Source: Apteryx mantelli (taxonomy: Eukaryota > Chordata > Aves > Apterygiformes > Apterygidae). From it: DNA of 64,000 bases. Below the pieces are notes generated by a model, which was given only the letters and a program-made list of their open reading frames with translations, had not been told where the DNA came from and did no database searches. Positions 37,176 to 48,522 of the stretch are shown piece by piece (within the stretch, counting starts at the first letter, position 1; every line of letters starts with the position of its first letter). The position numbers and the translations under genes are program-made. The DNA lies in the NCBI RefSeq assembly GCF_036417845.1, contig NC_089983.1, forward strand, positions 24,085,207 through 24,149,206, written 5' to 3'.

Positions 37176-37550
37176 GATTTAAAAAGGTTGAAGAAGTTAC
37201 AGCAGAGTTCCATTGGCATGTTTCTTCATCTGTTTCACTTAAGGAGGAGTCTGTTGGCCAAAGGCCCACCTTTATCCAGCCTATTTCAAGCTGCAGGGTA
37301 CACAGTGGGGAAACAGCCAGATTTCAAGCTAGAGTCTCTGGCATCCCCAAACCAGAAATACAGTGGTTTTATAATCAACAGCTAATGTTGCCAACAAAAG
37401 ACATAGTTTTCCACTTTGATGAGTCTACAAGCACAGCTATACTGATAATAGTAGATGCTTTCTTAGAGCATGCTGGTCAATACGCTTGCAAGGCAAGAAA
37501 TAGTGCTGGAGAAACAACTTGTACAGCTACACTTACAGTGACTGCGGAAG
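37176..37550 (+). CDS. TTN: Titin exon 45: novex-1, one Ig (I16) with N-terminal extension
   Basis: 375 nt, 125 codons, phase 1-1. The size equals the human novex-1 insert as I remember it. A short unique stretch (KKVEEVTAEFHWHVSS) precedes a full Ig: RPTFIQPISSCRVHSGE, PEIQWFYNQQLMLPTKD, AGQYACKARNSAGETT. In known titins novex-1 is an alternatively included cassette; phase 1-1 permits that here. Confidence 0.92.
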
Positions 37551-38158
37551 GTAAAGCCCCGTTTTTACTTCAAAGGGATTCAGTTTGTTATATACCACAC
37601 TTTCACACTGTTACTAATGTTCTTCTTTCCTCATTTCACACCTTTCCTTTAATAGCTAATCTTAGTAGTACTAGCTGTAACCAAGCCACTCCCATTTCTT
37701 CCATTTAAACTGCAATATATTTGGAGATTTGCAAATTTGTATTTTGATATAGGTTAGAAAATAGAATCAATGTGCTGAAGGAGTACAGACTTCTAAAACC
37801 AGAACTTAAGTAATGGTTACAGCATTGACTGAGGTTCTCTGCACTATCCTGTAGAAAAAAAAAAAAAGAAAATACCTCCTTAAAAAGTGCTGTAACAGGT
37901 TATCCAGTACTGGATTGGAGGACTTCAGTGAAAGAAGAGACAAACTTCAACTGTGTCTCAAGTGCATGATTAGATTAGGCATCACTTGTCATTCATATAT
38001 TCTTTGTGTCAAGAGCATAGTGCATCTGGCATGCTGAGTTTTCAAATGAAGATATTTCATTTTCATCCTCCATGCTATATGATATTGCTCAGAGCATGGT
38101 CCAGTAAAGTTCTTTAGATACTAACATTATTGTTATTTTTTGTTACTTGATTACACAG

Positions 38159-38740
38159 TGCAAGCCCTAGATAGGCAAAGTTCTGGGAAAGATGTAAAAG
38201 AGTCTATCCGGTCGCAGGCAATATCAGAACTTCATGTTCCTCCTTTCACAAAGAAGGACATTAAAACTTATCAAAAAGAATTTAAATCAGTGCAACAACC
38301 ATCACAGGAATTGGGTATACAGGTTTTTGAAAGCCTATCAGAAAGTGTGACCATGAAAGCTACGTCAGTTGAAGAAACAGAAGCCATGCACACGATGGTC
38401 CTTTCCCAAACATCTCAGAGCACCAGGATCTCTATGGCCACTGCTCAGGAAACTAAGGATGCACCTCCGAAGATTCTCCTGCGGCTCAGAGACTTAACTG
38501 TGAAATGTGGTGACACTGCTCAGTTCATATGTGCCTTAGAAAATGAATTTTTCTCCAAGTTTCTTTGGGCCCATGGAGGTGAAAGGATAGAATTATCTGA
38601 AAAATTGAAGATATCACAAAATGGAAGTGTCCTGCTGCTCACAATTCTAAATGCCCAGATGACAGATCAAGGACTGTACAGCTGTACTGTATATAATCAT
38701 CACGGACAGACAACAACTGCTGCAGTACTAACCGTCAAAG
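38159..38740 (+). CDS. TTN: Titin exon 46: novex-2, unique sequence and one Ig (I17)
   Basis: 582 nt, 194 codons, phase 1-1, close to the human novex-2 size. The first 100 residues are unique (ELHVPPFTKKDIKTYQKEF and a Ser/Thr-rich stretch). The Ig runs from about 38461 to 38740: PKILLRLRDLTVKCGDTA, FLWAHGGERIELSEKL, GLYSCTVYNHHGQT. A cassette exon by phase. Confidence 0.92.
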
Positions 38741-39883
38741 GTGGTTATCTGACTTTTAACATTATGACTTACCTTTTTCAACTTCATTATCACTGCCCCA
38801 GCTCACTCATATTTCCCTTATTATCAGTATTTAATTGAGAAAGCTCTAGTTATAATGCTTTGGGCTTTTCCCCCTACATTTAGAGCTCTATTCATAAGTG
38901 GCATGTGCAGCACCAGGAAGGTAGTATTGTAACTTGCTTGGAAAGTCTGTCACGTTTCTTCCCAGCAAGCCACAGCTGTATAAGGCTTTTTATTCCTCAT
39001 ATCCTTTATGATGTGCAGTGAGACATAAAGCAAAACAGGATGGTAGGAATTTTTGCATTTTGAGATGATTCCTGAAGCTGGAGTTTAAGGAAGATAATAA
39101 TGTCAGATAAACATTGTTAAACTAGGTACCTGCTCATTCCAATTTTTATGGGGCCAGTTTGTTTTCCATAAATCAGGCAGTCAATATAGGGCAACACACC
39201 TGAAAGGATTAATAGGTGCAAGTTTTGTCTCTTTCCAAGAATGTATTACTGAGTTGTCTTCTACCCTTCACTTCCTCTGAAAGGCAGGTATTTATTTTCA
39301 TTAAGACTCCTTCCCCTTCTTCCTGACATCAAAGTATTAAAATGTTCGCAGTGTTACCACTTGTAGCAATGATTTTGAACTATAGGTCATGATGTTCTTT
39401 GGTAGTGAAGACCCAAAAGTGCATTGTTGCCACAGTTTTGCTGAGTCCAAAGGACTCAAGTGCAGAAGAATAAGATGAATAATGAGGAAGCTATTGACCT
39501 TGTGTCATTGATTTGTCACTTTCATATTGAAGTTTCTTTCTTCACTGCTAAGTTTTGAGTTATGCTGCCTTTGCATAATTTTCTGCTGCTATCTTCTATG
39601 TTCAGAGGAAGAGGATTCAATTAAAACCAAAGATGTGCTTATATTAGCTCTTATGGACCAGGTCTTGGTCCCTTAGGCTTAACTGGGAACTCGACTTAGC
39701 CCAGCATGAATAGAGCTCTTAAATGTGTAATCATTCTGGTATTTAATAGCCTTATTTTAGCACTAATACGCTGGAAATTTTTTTCAGTACTAATTAATGG
39801 CCTTTTTTCCCTAAATATAAGGATATTTTTTATTCCTGCAAAACATCTGACCTAATTCTTTTCCTAACTTTATTCTTACCTAG
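38741..39883 (+). other. TTN: Intron after novex-2
   Basis: 1.1 kb, no recognisable repeat or gene. It ends in a T-rich tract and TACCTAG, the acceptor of the extra Ig exon. Confidence 0.75.
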
Positions 39884-40402
39884 CTAAAGAAGCACAAGCC
39901 AAAGCAGTAACAAAAATTACCCTTGAATCAGATACTAAAAGTTTTAAAGCAGCCAAAGAGTGTCAGTTTAAGACATCTGAAGTTAAGCAAGAATCCTTCA
40001 AGAAAACCTCCAGCTTATTCATATCTACATCCCAAAGACCACATGAAACTGAGAAACAAAGGAACAGAGGCTACTATCCTGATGTTGTGCCATGTGAAGA
40101 TATCACAGAAACTGACACCAAAGCACCAGAGTTTCTTGAAACTCTGCCTTCAGAAACCACAGTAAAGGAAGGAGATGATGTGTTACTCTTTTGTATAATG
40201 AAGGGCGTGCCTACACCTTGTGTGATCTGGCTGTGCAATCAGCTAATAGTTGAGGAGTCTGCATTGTGTTCCTTAAAACACGATGGGCCACTGTGCAGTT
40301 TGAGATTATTAAAAGTTGGTCAGAACCACAGGGGTATATACAAGTGCAGAATAGTTAATTCTGCAGGACAAGCCGAGTGCAGCACCCATCTGAGAGTGAC
40401 AG
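39884..40402 (+). CDS. TTN: Extra novex-like titin exon: Lys-rich linker plus one Ig
   Basis: 519 nt, 173 codons, phase 1-1, open throughout, with a good acceptor (TACCTAG) and a weaker but usable donor (ACAG|GTTGGC). The first 80 residues are Lys/Ser/Thr-rich. A complete Ig follows from about 40132: PEFLETLPSETTVKEGDD, CVIWLCNQLIVEES, RGIYKCRIVNSAGQAEC, with both core Cys and the Trp. It sits between novex-2 and the 57-nt exon 47, where human TTN numbering leaves no exon (46 novex-2, 47, 48 novex-3). It is therefore a third cassette, either avian or lost in mammals. Whether it is spliced in cannot be seen from DNA. Confidence 0.82.
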
Positions 40403-40825
40403 GTTGGCAACTGCATGTTCCTTCCAAGTATCAATTCCTCTTGCATAGCATCATTGCATTCAAGTACATTCATTCCCTGGGAGATGATAAAGAATGAGAA
40501 GCACCTTATCAGTCTGTGGATTGCTGAATGTTTTCCTCAGGCATTTAAGGCATGATAAAGGCATGTTACATTAGAAATCTTCCCCCTCCCTGCAAAAAGG
40601 AAAGCAAAACTTGTAGAAAAGTGTACATTGCAAACAAGTTTGAAAGCATTCAATTACTTTGTTCTCAAAATTTATCAAGCGTTTGAGTTGTTTGGCATGC
40701 TTTTATGTGTATGTATGTGTGAATTTCTGTATCATTGCAACAGAGACTGAATGTTCTTACCTCATAATGAGTTGATTGGCAGATTTAGCAATTAAGCTCA
40801 AAAAATCCTTGTCTTTTTATTCTAG

Positions 40826-40882
40826 CTCCTGAAAAAATTATTCATGAGAAGGTAGAGGAAGAGGTTGAACTGGAAGTGAAAG
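40826..40882 (+). CDS. TTN: Titin exon 47: 19-residue linker
   Basis: 57 nt, phase 1-1: APEKIIHEKVEEEVELEVK, the counterpart of human APESILHERIEQEIEMEMK. It feeds either novex-3 (41978) or N2B (52720). Confidence 0.93.
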
Positions 40883-41977
40883 GTACAGTCACTGATAATG
40901 TTGCACTGAAAAAGATAATTAGTACCAGTAATTAGTAATATTGTGAAGGGCTTTTATTTGCTTAAATATAGTGTCTGATGGGGAAAGTATAAAACACTTT
41001 AAAACATATTGCAATATGCTGCATGTTTGTTTTGATATGCAAAGGGTTACCTGCTTTCTAAGGTTATTTAAGTTTTAAAATATGTTTAAAACTTTAAATT
41101 TATAATTTTGCAGCCATATTCTTAACTTCTACTTCATGCTTTGCAGCTGTTCACAAAGCTTTTATTTCTTCAATTTCCTTTTGAATGCATGGAATAGTTT
41201 ACTTCAGAAGGAAGTTATAAAAATGATATGATTTTTAAATAAGTTAGCAACCTAACAATCAATTCAGTGGACACAATTGGATGGATAGGGTATATGAGAA
41301 AGTATTTGTTGTTTAGGATATGTCAAAGCTTACACATTCTCATTGATTCCTTGCACTTTATTTATATACATTAATTCATCTTTATACATCTCTTACCCTG
41401 GCTTGCAGATAGCATATATGGTCCATGTTGCTTGCTTTTTTTCCTGTGCATAACACTGTGAAGTTAGTGGCTGTATTAGTTCGAATAAACGCCTTCTCAT
41501 TTCATGTTAGCTAGTTATTTACATTTTTTGTATATCTTTCAAAATATTTTTTCTCAATTGTTTGAACATTTAATCCACAACCAGAAGGGTCAGAAAGGGC
41601 GTTTATTCTACTGTCTGCAAGTCAGGTAAGATTTTCTTCTTTGCCACCCAAAGACACACACAGCTTTTCCGGTCAGCAAAACATACACGCAGAGGAACGT
41701 GTTATTTTGAAATTCATTTTTGCTTGTTCAAGAAGAAATTTCCACAGTCTGAAGAAAGAACAGACAACGAACGATTTTCGGGTCAATCTTTAAAACAGAG
41801 CAAGGCTTTGCGTTTATTCGAACAAATATGGTGAGTGAATTATTTTTTTTTTCCTGGGTGTGTGATGAAATCTGTTGCATGCCCATTATTTAATTCAGTA
41901 TATTGCTATTTCATTTTATTTCAATCAAATAGTAGACTGAGTGGGGCATGGTGTAACTCAGTGTCCTTCCTTTGCAG
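40883..41977 (+). other. TTN: Intron before novex-3
   Basis: 1.1 kb. It contains a 14-bp perfect inverted repeat (41479-41492 and 41810-41823) whose core GCGTTTATTC recurs at about 41598 (see separate entry). The acceptor CCTTTGCAG ends at 41977. Confidence 0.75.
41479..41823. repeat. Unclassified element flanked by a 14-bp inverted repeat
   Basis: GTTCGAATAAACGC at 41479-41492 is the exact reverse complement of 41810-41823; a third partial copy of the core lies near 41598. The roughly 345-bp interval could be a relic of a small DNA transposon or of an LTR (the motif contains AATAAA on one strand). I could not classify it. Confidence 0.35.
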
Positions 41978-44900
41978 AGCAGCACAGTGAGGCGAACCCC
42001 GAGGGACCTGGGGAAGCAGCAGTGTTGGCTTGCCCCCAGAACCACAAACCAACCTTCACACAGGGCCTCAAGTGTAGGTCTGTCTTGGAGGGGGACCCCG
42101 CGCTCTTCCAGTGCAAGCTGGTGGCATGCCCGCCACCCCACATGGCCTGGTTTCACAACAACCGGCCGGTCCACCAGGACTGCCGCAAGGTGATCCGCAC
42201 CAAAAGCGAGGCGCACATGCATTGCACCAGCCTGGAGGTGCGAGATGTGCGGGAGCGTGATGCTGGCAGCTATAGGGTATTTGCAGTTAATAGCGAGGGC
42301 TCGGCTGAGTCCACCGCCTCACTGCTGGTGGCACACAGTGGGGAGCAGCAGGGCTTGGGCCTGGCAGGGAAAGCAGAGTGGATGCGGGAGAGCTGGGAGT
42401 GTCTGCTGCAGCAGCGGCAGGAGGACCGGCTGCGGGTGGTGCTCCGCTGCACCGGCTCACCCTTTGACAAGGGGCAGGAGGCTGAGCAGCTCCTGCGGGA
42501 CCTCTCCCCGGCCCGGGGCATGGTGCGGACCATCCGCTTCCAGAGGCTACCGCCGGTGGGGCCTCGCCACCTGGGGCTGATGTGCAGCAGGGAGCACAGT
42601 GGCATGGTGGTGGATAGTGAGGAACTGCTGGATGAGGAGATCCGCAAGAAGCTGCAGCGGCTGCGGGAGGCAAAGAGGGCAGCTCTGGAAAAGAAGAGGG
42701 ACTCCCTCACCTCCCTGCCTGTGGGGAGCTCTGCTGGGGAGCCTAGCCCGCCTGAGGTGCCTGGCACAGCAGATAGCTCAGAGCCCCTCGAGGTGCAGGC
42801 AGTGGTGGGGCTCAGTGGACCTAAGGCAGCAGGGGACAGGCAGAAAGGACCAGGTGGGCTCCTGGAGCCCTGCCCACCCCTCTTCGTCCAGGAGGTTGAG
42901 CTCCAGGAGGGCATTGAGGGTCAGAGCTGTGCCTTCTCCTGCCTTTTCCATGGCTGCCCACAACCTACGGTCACTTGGTACAACAATGCTGAGCCTGTGG
43001 GGCGCATTCGGGGCACTGCCGTCCACACCACGGAGTGTCGCTCCACACTCAGCTTCCCAGCCCTGCTCCCACAGCATGGTGGCACTGTGACCTGTGTGAT
43101 CTTCAACCCCCTGGGAACAGCCAGCACCTCAGCCGCACTACACGTAAGGCGGCGGACACTGCTCCGGGAGACTGTGGAGGAGGAGGAGCAAGAAGAGGAG
43201 GAGCAAGAGAAGGTGGAGGAGAAGAAGGAGGAAGAGGAAGTCAGCCTGGCCTTTGCAGCAGAGCAGGAGCTGCTGAGTGCTGCTCCAGACTCAGACCTGC
43301 TGTCGCTGCCTGTGGAAATCAAAATCACTGCCCCCACCCCAACGCCAGAGCAAGACACTGAGATGAGGGAGACCATGCAGTCCCCTCCAGACCAGGCTGT
43401 CCCTGCCATAAAGCACAAGTTCAAGTTTTCCTTTGATGTGGCAAATGAACCACCTCAAATAGTGGCAGAAGCCCCAACACACATCCGTTGCCATGAAGGA
43501 GAGGCAGTGGTGCTGGAGTGTGCTGTGTCTGGAAAGCCACCTCCATCCGTGGTCTGGTCCCTGAATGGCCAGAGCTTGTCTGCCAGTGAGAGACTTAGGT
43601 TTGAGGAAGGCGAGGATGGTACACACCGCTTACATATCCAAGGGGTCTCTGTCCTGGATGCCGGGCTGTATTGTTGCATGGCCAAGAACGTGGCGGGAAG
43701 AGTGCAGACTGCCTCTGAGCTATCAGTGCAGCCCAATGCACCTGGGTTGTATAGCAAGGATGGAGTCACTGAGGGAGTGCCTGCCATGGAGCATGCCATG
43801 CACCTCCGAGGCCTCAGCACAGTTGGTCAGGAGGAAGAGGATCAGATCACATGCTCCAAAGAGCAGGAAGCCCACCTTCCGTGGTCCCTGCAGCTGTCTG
43901 TAACTCCTGCTGAGCACTCAGAAGAGGAATGCCGAGACGTCAAGGGTAGTGAGATGGAGGAAAAAATGGTGCTGGATACCATAGGGGTTTGTGCAAGGCA
44001 GGAGATGGGTTATGCAGAGGAGAGTGGGGGGGATGCAGATGGTATTTCTGAGATAAGGCAACACAGGGAAAAATCAGTCCCTGAGGAACACAGCTTTGGA
44101 ACTGGTGCCACTGACCTGTACCACATCATGTTCGGGGAAGAGCATGAACTGGTGGCCAAGGACTCAGGCCACTTTTCAGAGGAGCTGGAGGCTGAAGGAG
44201 ACAAGCTGGGACCACCTACAGACACTCTGCCCTGGGAGATGTTGGCATCACCATTTGTGGAAGTGAAAGGTCAAACACATGTATCTGAGCAGACTACTCT
44301 GGAGCAGGAGCGCAAGGACCCACAGTTTTTCATTCCTATATCTCCAGTGGTTCATGAAGAGAGCAATTGCCGCTACATGGTGGAGAGCAATGCCCCTGCC
44401 TGGGAGAGTATGCCTCCTGATGCACCTCCTGCAGCACAGCCAAGTGTGCCCCACCTGCAGGACATTACAAGCACACACACAAAGGAGCAGTTTGGTTTTT
44501 ATGACTTCTGTGCAGGAGAACAGCAGGAAGAACACGCCAAGGAGCAAGAGAGATCAGTAGATATTGAACAGGACGTTGAGGCTGATGATTCTCTGCATAA
44601 AGAAGAAATGCCAGATGTTGGGGATTCTGGATCAGTAGATATTGAACAGGACGTTGAGGCTGATGATTCTCTGCATAAAGAAGAAATGCCAGATGTTGGG
44701 GATGCTGGATCAGTAGATATTGAACAGGACGTTGAGGCTGATGATTCTCTGCATAAAGAAGAAATGCCAGATGTTGGGGATGCTGGATCAGTAGATATTG
44801 AACAGGACGTTGAGGCTGATGATTCTCTGCATAAAGAAGAAATGCCAGATGTTGGGGATGCTGGATCAGTAGATATTGAACAGGACGTTGAGGCTGATGA

Positions 44901-47900
44901 TTCTCTGCATAAAGAAGAAATGCCAGATGTTGGGGATGCTGGATCAGTAGATATTGAACAGGACGTTGAGGCTGATGATTCTCTGCATAAAGAAGAAATG
45001 CCAGATGTTGGGGATGCTGGATCAGTAGATATTGAACAGGACGTTGAGGCTGATGATTCTCTGCATAAAGAAGAAATGCCAGATGTTGGGGATGCTGGAT
45101 CAGTAGATATTGAACAGGACGTTGAGGCTGATGATTCTCTGCATAAAGAAGAAATGCCAGATGTTGGGGATGCTGGATCAGTAGATATTGAACAGGACGT
45201 TGAGGCTGATGATTCTCTGCATAAAATGCCAGATCTTGGGGATGCTGGCCACTGGGAAATACACAATGCTGAACAAAAGCTGCAAGAAACAGAGCCTGAT
45301 ACAGGCAGCTCTTCATTGGATCTAACCCTTACTCCTCCTGGCATAGAAAACACAGGTGAGGATTTTCCTGAGGAAATTCAGGTTCACCCAGAAAAGGTGC
45401 ATTTCAAAGAGCAGCTGCTGCCATCCAAGACTGATGTGGCCAATATCATATTTGATCTGAGGAAATTTGTAGAGCCTCTCCCAGCTGAAGAGAATGTGGG
45501 CATAGCACCGGCACAAACCCCCACAGCTCTGGAGAGCATGGAGAAGAGAATGACGGGGTTCATCTCTCCTGTGCACAAACATGACATCCTTGTGGAAGAA
45601 ATGTCACTGAGTGAGGAGCTGCGTCAGAGCTACAGGGTGCAGCTGGAGGGGGCTAGTGCCCCGGAAGAGGCACAGCCAACAGAAATCGGAAGGGTTGATT
45701 CACAAATCCCGAATGGGGACCTCACCAGCATCATGCTATCTGCTGAAGAGAGGCCATCTGCAGTAGGAATTTATGAGCCAGAGACAAGTGTCTGCAAGGC
45801 GGAATCACTTGAGAGACAAATTCATAGTTTTCTGGCGGAGTCCACAGCAGATATCCAAAGGTTAATGCAAGAAACACGGGTGTGGGAGGGTGAGGAGGGG
45901 CTGGAGCTGGCAGACTCTCAGAGTGGCAGCTTTATCATCGACTTGAAAAAAGCTGCATGTGAAAAAAAACTCCAGGCTGGGCATCAGGCAGAGGAAGAGG
46001 AAGGTCCTGAAACAGAAAAGTTCTTTGAGAAAGGAATGAGTGGCTCCACCTTTGAGGAGATCACAGGTTACCCTGATGGGGTGCTCAGGGACACCCAGCA
46101 GGAACCAAACACAGACAAGAGCTTTTCGTTTAGGCAACTCCTGCTTGGTTTAGTAAGTGATGATCCTGTGGCACAGAAGGAAGAAGGGAAGGAGTCTGGG
46201 GGCAAGAAGAGGACTCCCACTGAGGAAGCTGCTGAGAGCACCCTGGATGTTGAAGGACCATGGGAAGAAGTTTCTGCAGGTCCAGAGCCCAGCACTGTTC
46301 AAGCCTCAGAGCCAGAGCTTGACTTCTCCCTAGCCAAGTATTTAAGGTCAACAGGTCAACAGGAAACTCCAGGTGTCAAAGAGGCATCTCAGAAGGGGCA
46401 GCGAGAGATCATCACTTCCATGGAAGTGGAGGAGGTTACCTTCAGCATGGTTTATGACTATTACAACAACCAGCAAGAGCTGGCTCGACCCTTCTCTCCT
46501 GAGTCAGAAATGTCTATAGAGCTGGAGAGTGGGTGCGGAGAGGAGTCACCTGATTCGGACCGCTTCTACACACCTCCCTCTTCAGTGGAAATCTTTGAGA
46601 CTGCTTCATCGGCATCCTACCACACACCACTCAGCACACCTGAGCGCTACTCCACTCCATCTGAGGGCTCAGGGTACAGCACGCCACCCGAGCGGTACTC
46701 CACGCCATCTGAGGGCTCAGAGTACAGCATACCGCCCAAGCACTACTCCATGCCATCTGAGGGCTCAGGATACAGCATGCCGCCCAAGTGCTACTCTGTA
46801 CCCTTTGAGGGTTCAGAGTACAAAACACCACCAGACCACTACTCCTCACCCTCTGAGGGGACCCAGTCCCCCTCAGGGGACAGCACGCCACCTGAGCGCT
46901 ACAGGACACCAACTGGGGAGTATGTGGATGCCCTGGCTGCACTCCCTCATTGTGAGGAGAAACGGCAGCCTCCAGACCAGCCACAGGCCGAGGTGTTTAG
47001 GACCCCCTGTGAAGCCCTGGAACCATTAGAAAATGAAATGCCACCTGCATTCCTCAAGACATTGAGCAGGAGGAGGCTGTATGAAGGCAGCACGCTGAAC
47101 TTTGTGGCTGAGGTGGTGGGTGTGCCCAAGCCGGAGGTGAAGTGGTATCACAATAAATCTCTGCTGGAGCTGGATGAGAGAGTGTGGATAGAGAAGGATG
47201 GAGACAGGTGTGTGCTGGAGATCACTAACATCCAGAGAGCTGATGGAGGGGACTATCTGTGCCATGCAGTGAACATTGTTGGGGAAGCTAAAAGTGTTGC
47301 CCAAGTGGAAGTTTTGTCGGAAGATGGGCGGTCACTGGCACTGCCACCCCCCGTCACCCACCAGCATGTTATACACTTTGACCTGGAGCAAAGCACTTCC
47401 TCTCGGTCACCCTCACCACAGGAAATCCTATTGGAAGTGGAACTGGATGAAAATGAGGTGAAAGAGTTTGAGAAGCAGGTCAAAATTGTAACTAACCCCA
47501 CATTCAGCCTGGATAAGAAGAGCATGGTGGTTTCCCTGGATGTCCTTCCGCTTGCACTGTTGGAGCAAGCTGCGGGCTTGGCCACAGAGGAGAGTGAGGA
47601 TGTGAAAATTGATTTCCAAGTGACTGAAATGCCACCCCGTTTTGCTGTGCCCATTACAGATGTGGAGGCCACAGAAGGCTCAGAGGTGGAGTTTGAATGT
47701 GCGGTGACAGGTACCCCTGTCCCAGTAGTGCAGTGGTTCAGAGGTGACATCTGCGTGACCCCTGAGGTGGGGAAGTATGTTGTGAGTCAGAGGGAGGGTC
47801 TTCATAGTTTGAAGGTCCAAAATGTAGGTCCTTCTGATGGTGACAGGTATCAGTGTCGGGCAATCAATAGGCTGGGAGAAGCAATGTGCAAAGGGTCCCT

Positions 47901-48522
47901 CGTAGTCACAGCTCCACAGGGAGCAAGCACTAAGGCGAGCAGTGAGACAGCCACAGACAATGCTCCAGGCAGTCCCCAGAAATGTGACTTGCTTTTAAGA
48001 AACACTGTGACCCCAGGTGACCAGGCAGAAATAAAGCTGGAGTTTGAGTTTGAGCCACACACTGACGACTTGCAGGGAGCAGTCCAGGTGGTGGCAGTGA
48101 CTGAACAAGAGCAGGAAGTGGAAGGGGAGCAGTGTGTCAATATTAATTTTGATGTGTTTGCAGAGCCATCCCAGGAGGAACGGGTTGAGTTTAGGGCAGA
48201 GGACTCGGAGAGCTGTTGCTTTGAGTTCCAGGTCACAGAAGCTCCTCCCAGATTTCTCAGACTCATTTCTGACTACAGCACATTTGTAGGTGCCTCAGTG
48301 TGTTTCCAGTGTCTTGTGACTGGTTCCCCCCACCCAAGTGTCAGTTGGCACAAGGATGGGGTGTTGTTGGAAGGGAACAGGTTCTGTGTGCAGGAAGAGC
48401 AGGGAGGTTGTCATAGCCTTACTATTGAAAACTTGACTCAAAATGATAGTGGGGAATACAAATGTATAGCTACTAACAGGGCAGGAACTGCTGAAACTTG
48501 TGCTGTGTTAACTTTATACTAG
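41978..48522 (+). CDS. TTN: Titin exon 48: novex-3 terminal exon (short titin C-terminus)
   Basis: 6545 nt ending in TAG at 48520-48522, about 2181 codons, one open frame. Start fixed by TTTGCAG|AG (phase 1); the open frame continues upstream of it only by chance. Six Igs: about 42046-42330, 42871-43146, 43444-43728, 47038-47316, 47629-47910 and 48241-48519, the last ending at the stop. Between them: a charged helical stretch likely coiled (about 42625-42710, EEIRKKLQRLREAKRAALEK), a Glu-rich run (about 43171-43240), a nine-copy acidic 26-residue repeat (44554-45249) and five 16-residue Tyr/Ser/Pro repeats (46642-46893). In mammals novex-3 gives an isoform of roughly 700 kDa that ends in the I-band and interacts with obscurin; that role here is inferred. 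GC content is well above the surrounding introns. Confidence 0.95.
44554..45249 (+). repeat. TTN: Coding VNTR: nine copies of a 78-bp unit in novex-3
   Basis: Units start at 44554, 44632, 44710, 44788, 44866, 44944, 45022, 45100 and 45178. Copies 2-8 look identical at DNA level. Copy 1 differs at one base near its end (GDSG instead of GDAG). Copy 9 lacks two codons (EE) and has a Leu for Val. Each unit encodes 26 residues with 10 Asp/Glu and one Lys. Because 78 is a multiple of 3 and the unit has no stop on either strand in several frames, long false antisense frames arise here. Confidence 0.97.
46642..46911 (+). repeat. TTN: Five imperfect 16-residue Tyr/Ser/Pro repeats in novex-3
   Basis: 48-bp units at 46642, 46690, 46738 and 46786, then a longer 60-bp unit at 46834 and a partial one at 46894. 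Consensus ERYSTPSEGSGYSTPP with changes at many sites, so older than the 78-bp array. Rich in SP/TP and Tyr. Confidence 0.9.

Noticed and set aside
41583..41626. Possible micro-exon between an AG at 41582 and GTAAGA at 41627
   Set aside because: It would enter in phase 1 and leave in phase 0, breaking the frame with both novex-3 and N2B; no titin counterpart known.
41941..41977. Apparent GTG start of the novex-3 open frame
   Set aside because: This is intron read-through. The acceptor TTTGCAG at 41977 and phase 1 match with exon 47 give the true exon start at 41978.
42270..43626. Several antisense and alternative-frame open frames over the start of novex-3
   Set aside because: GC-rich coding sequence produces few chance stops. 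The sense frame encodes clear Ig domains, the others nothing recognisable.
44465..45353. Two overlapping antisense open frames of 283 and 284 codons
   Set aside because: They are by-products of the 78-bp tandem repeat: a unit that is a multiple of three without stops stays open in antisense frames. No promoter, splice site or recognisable product.
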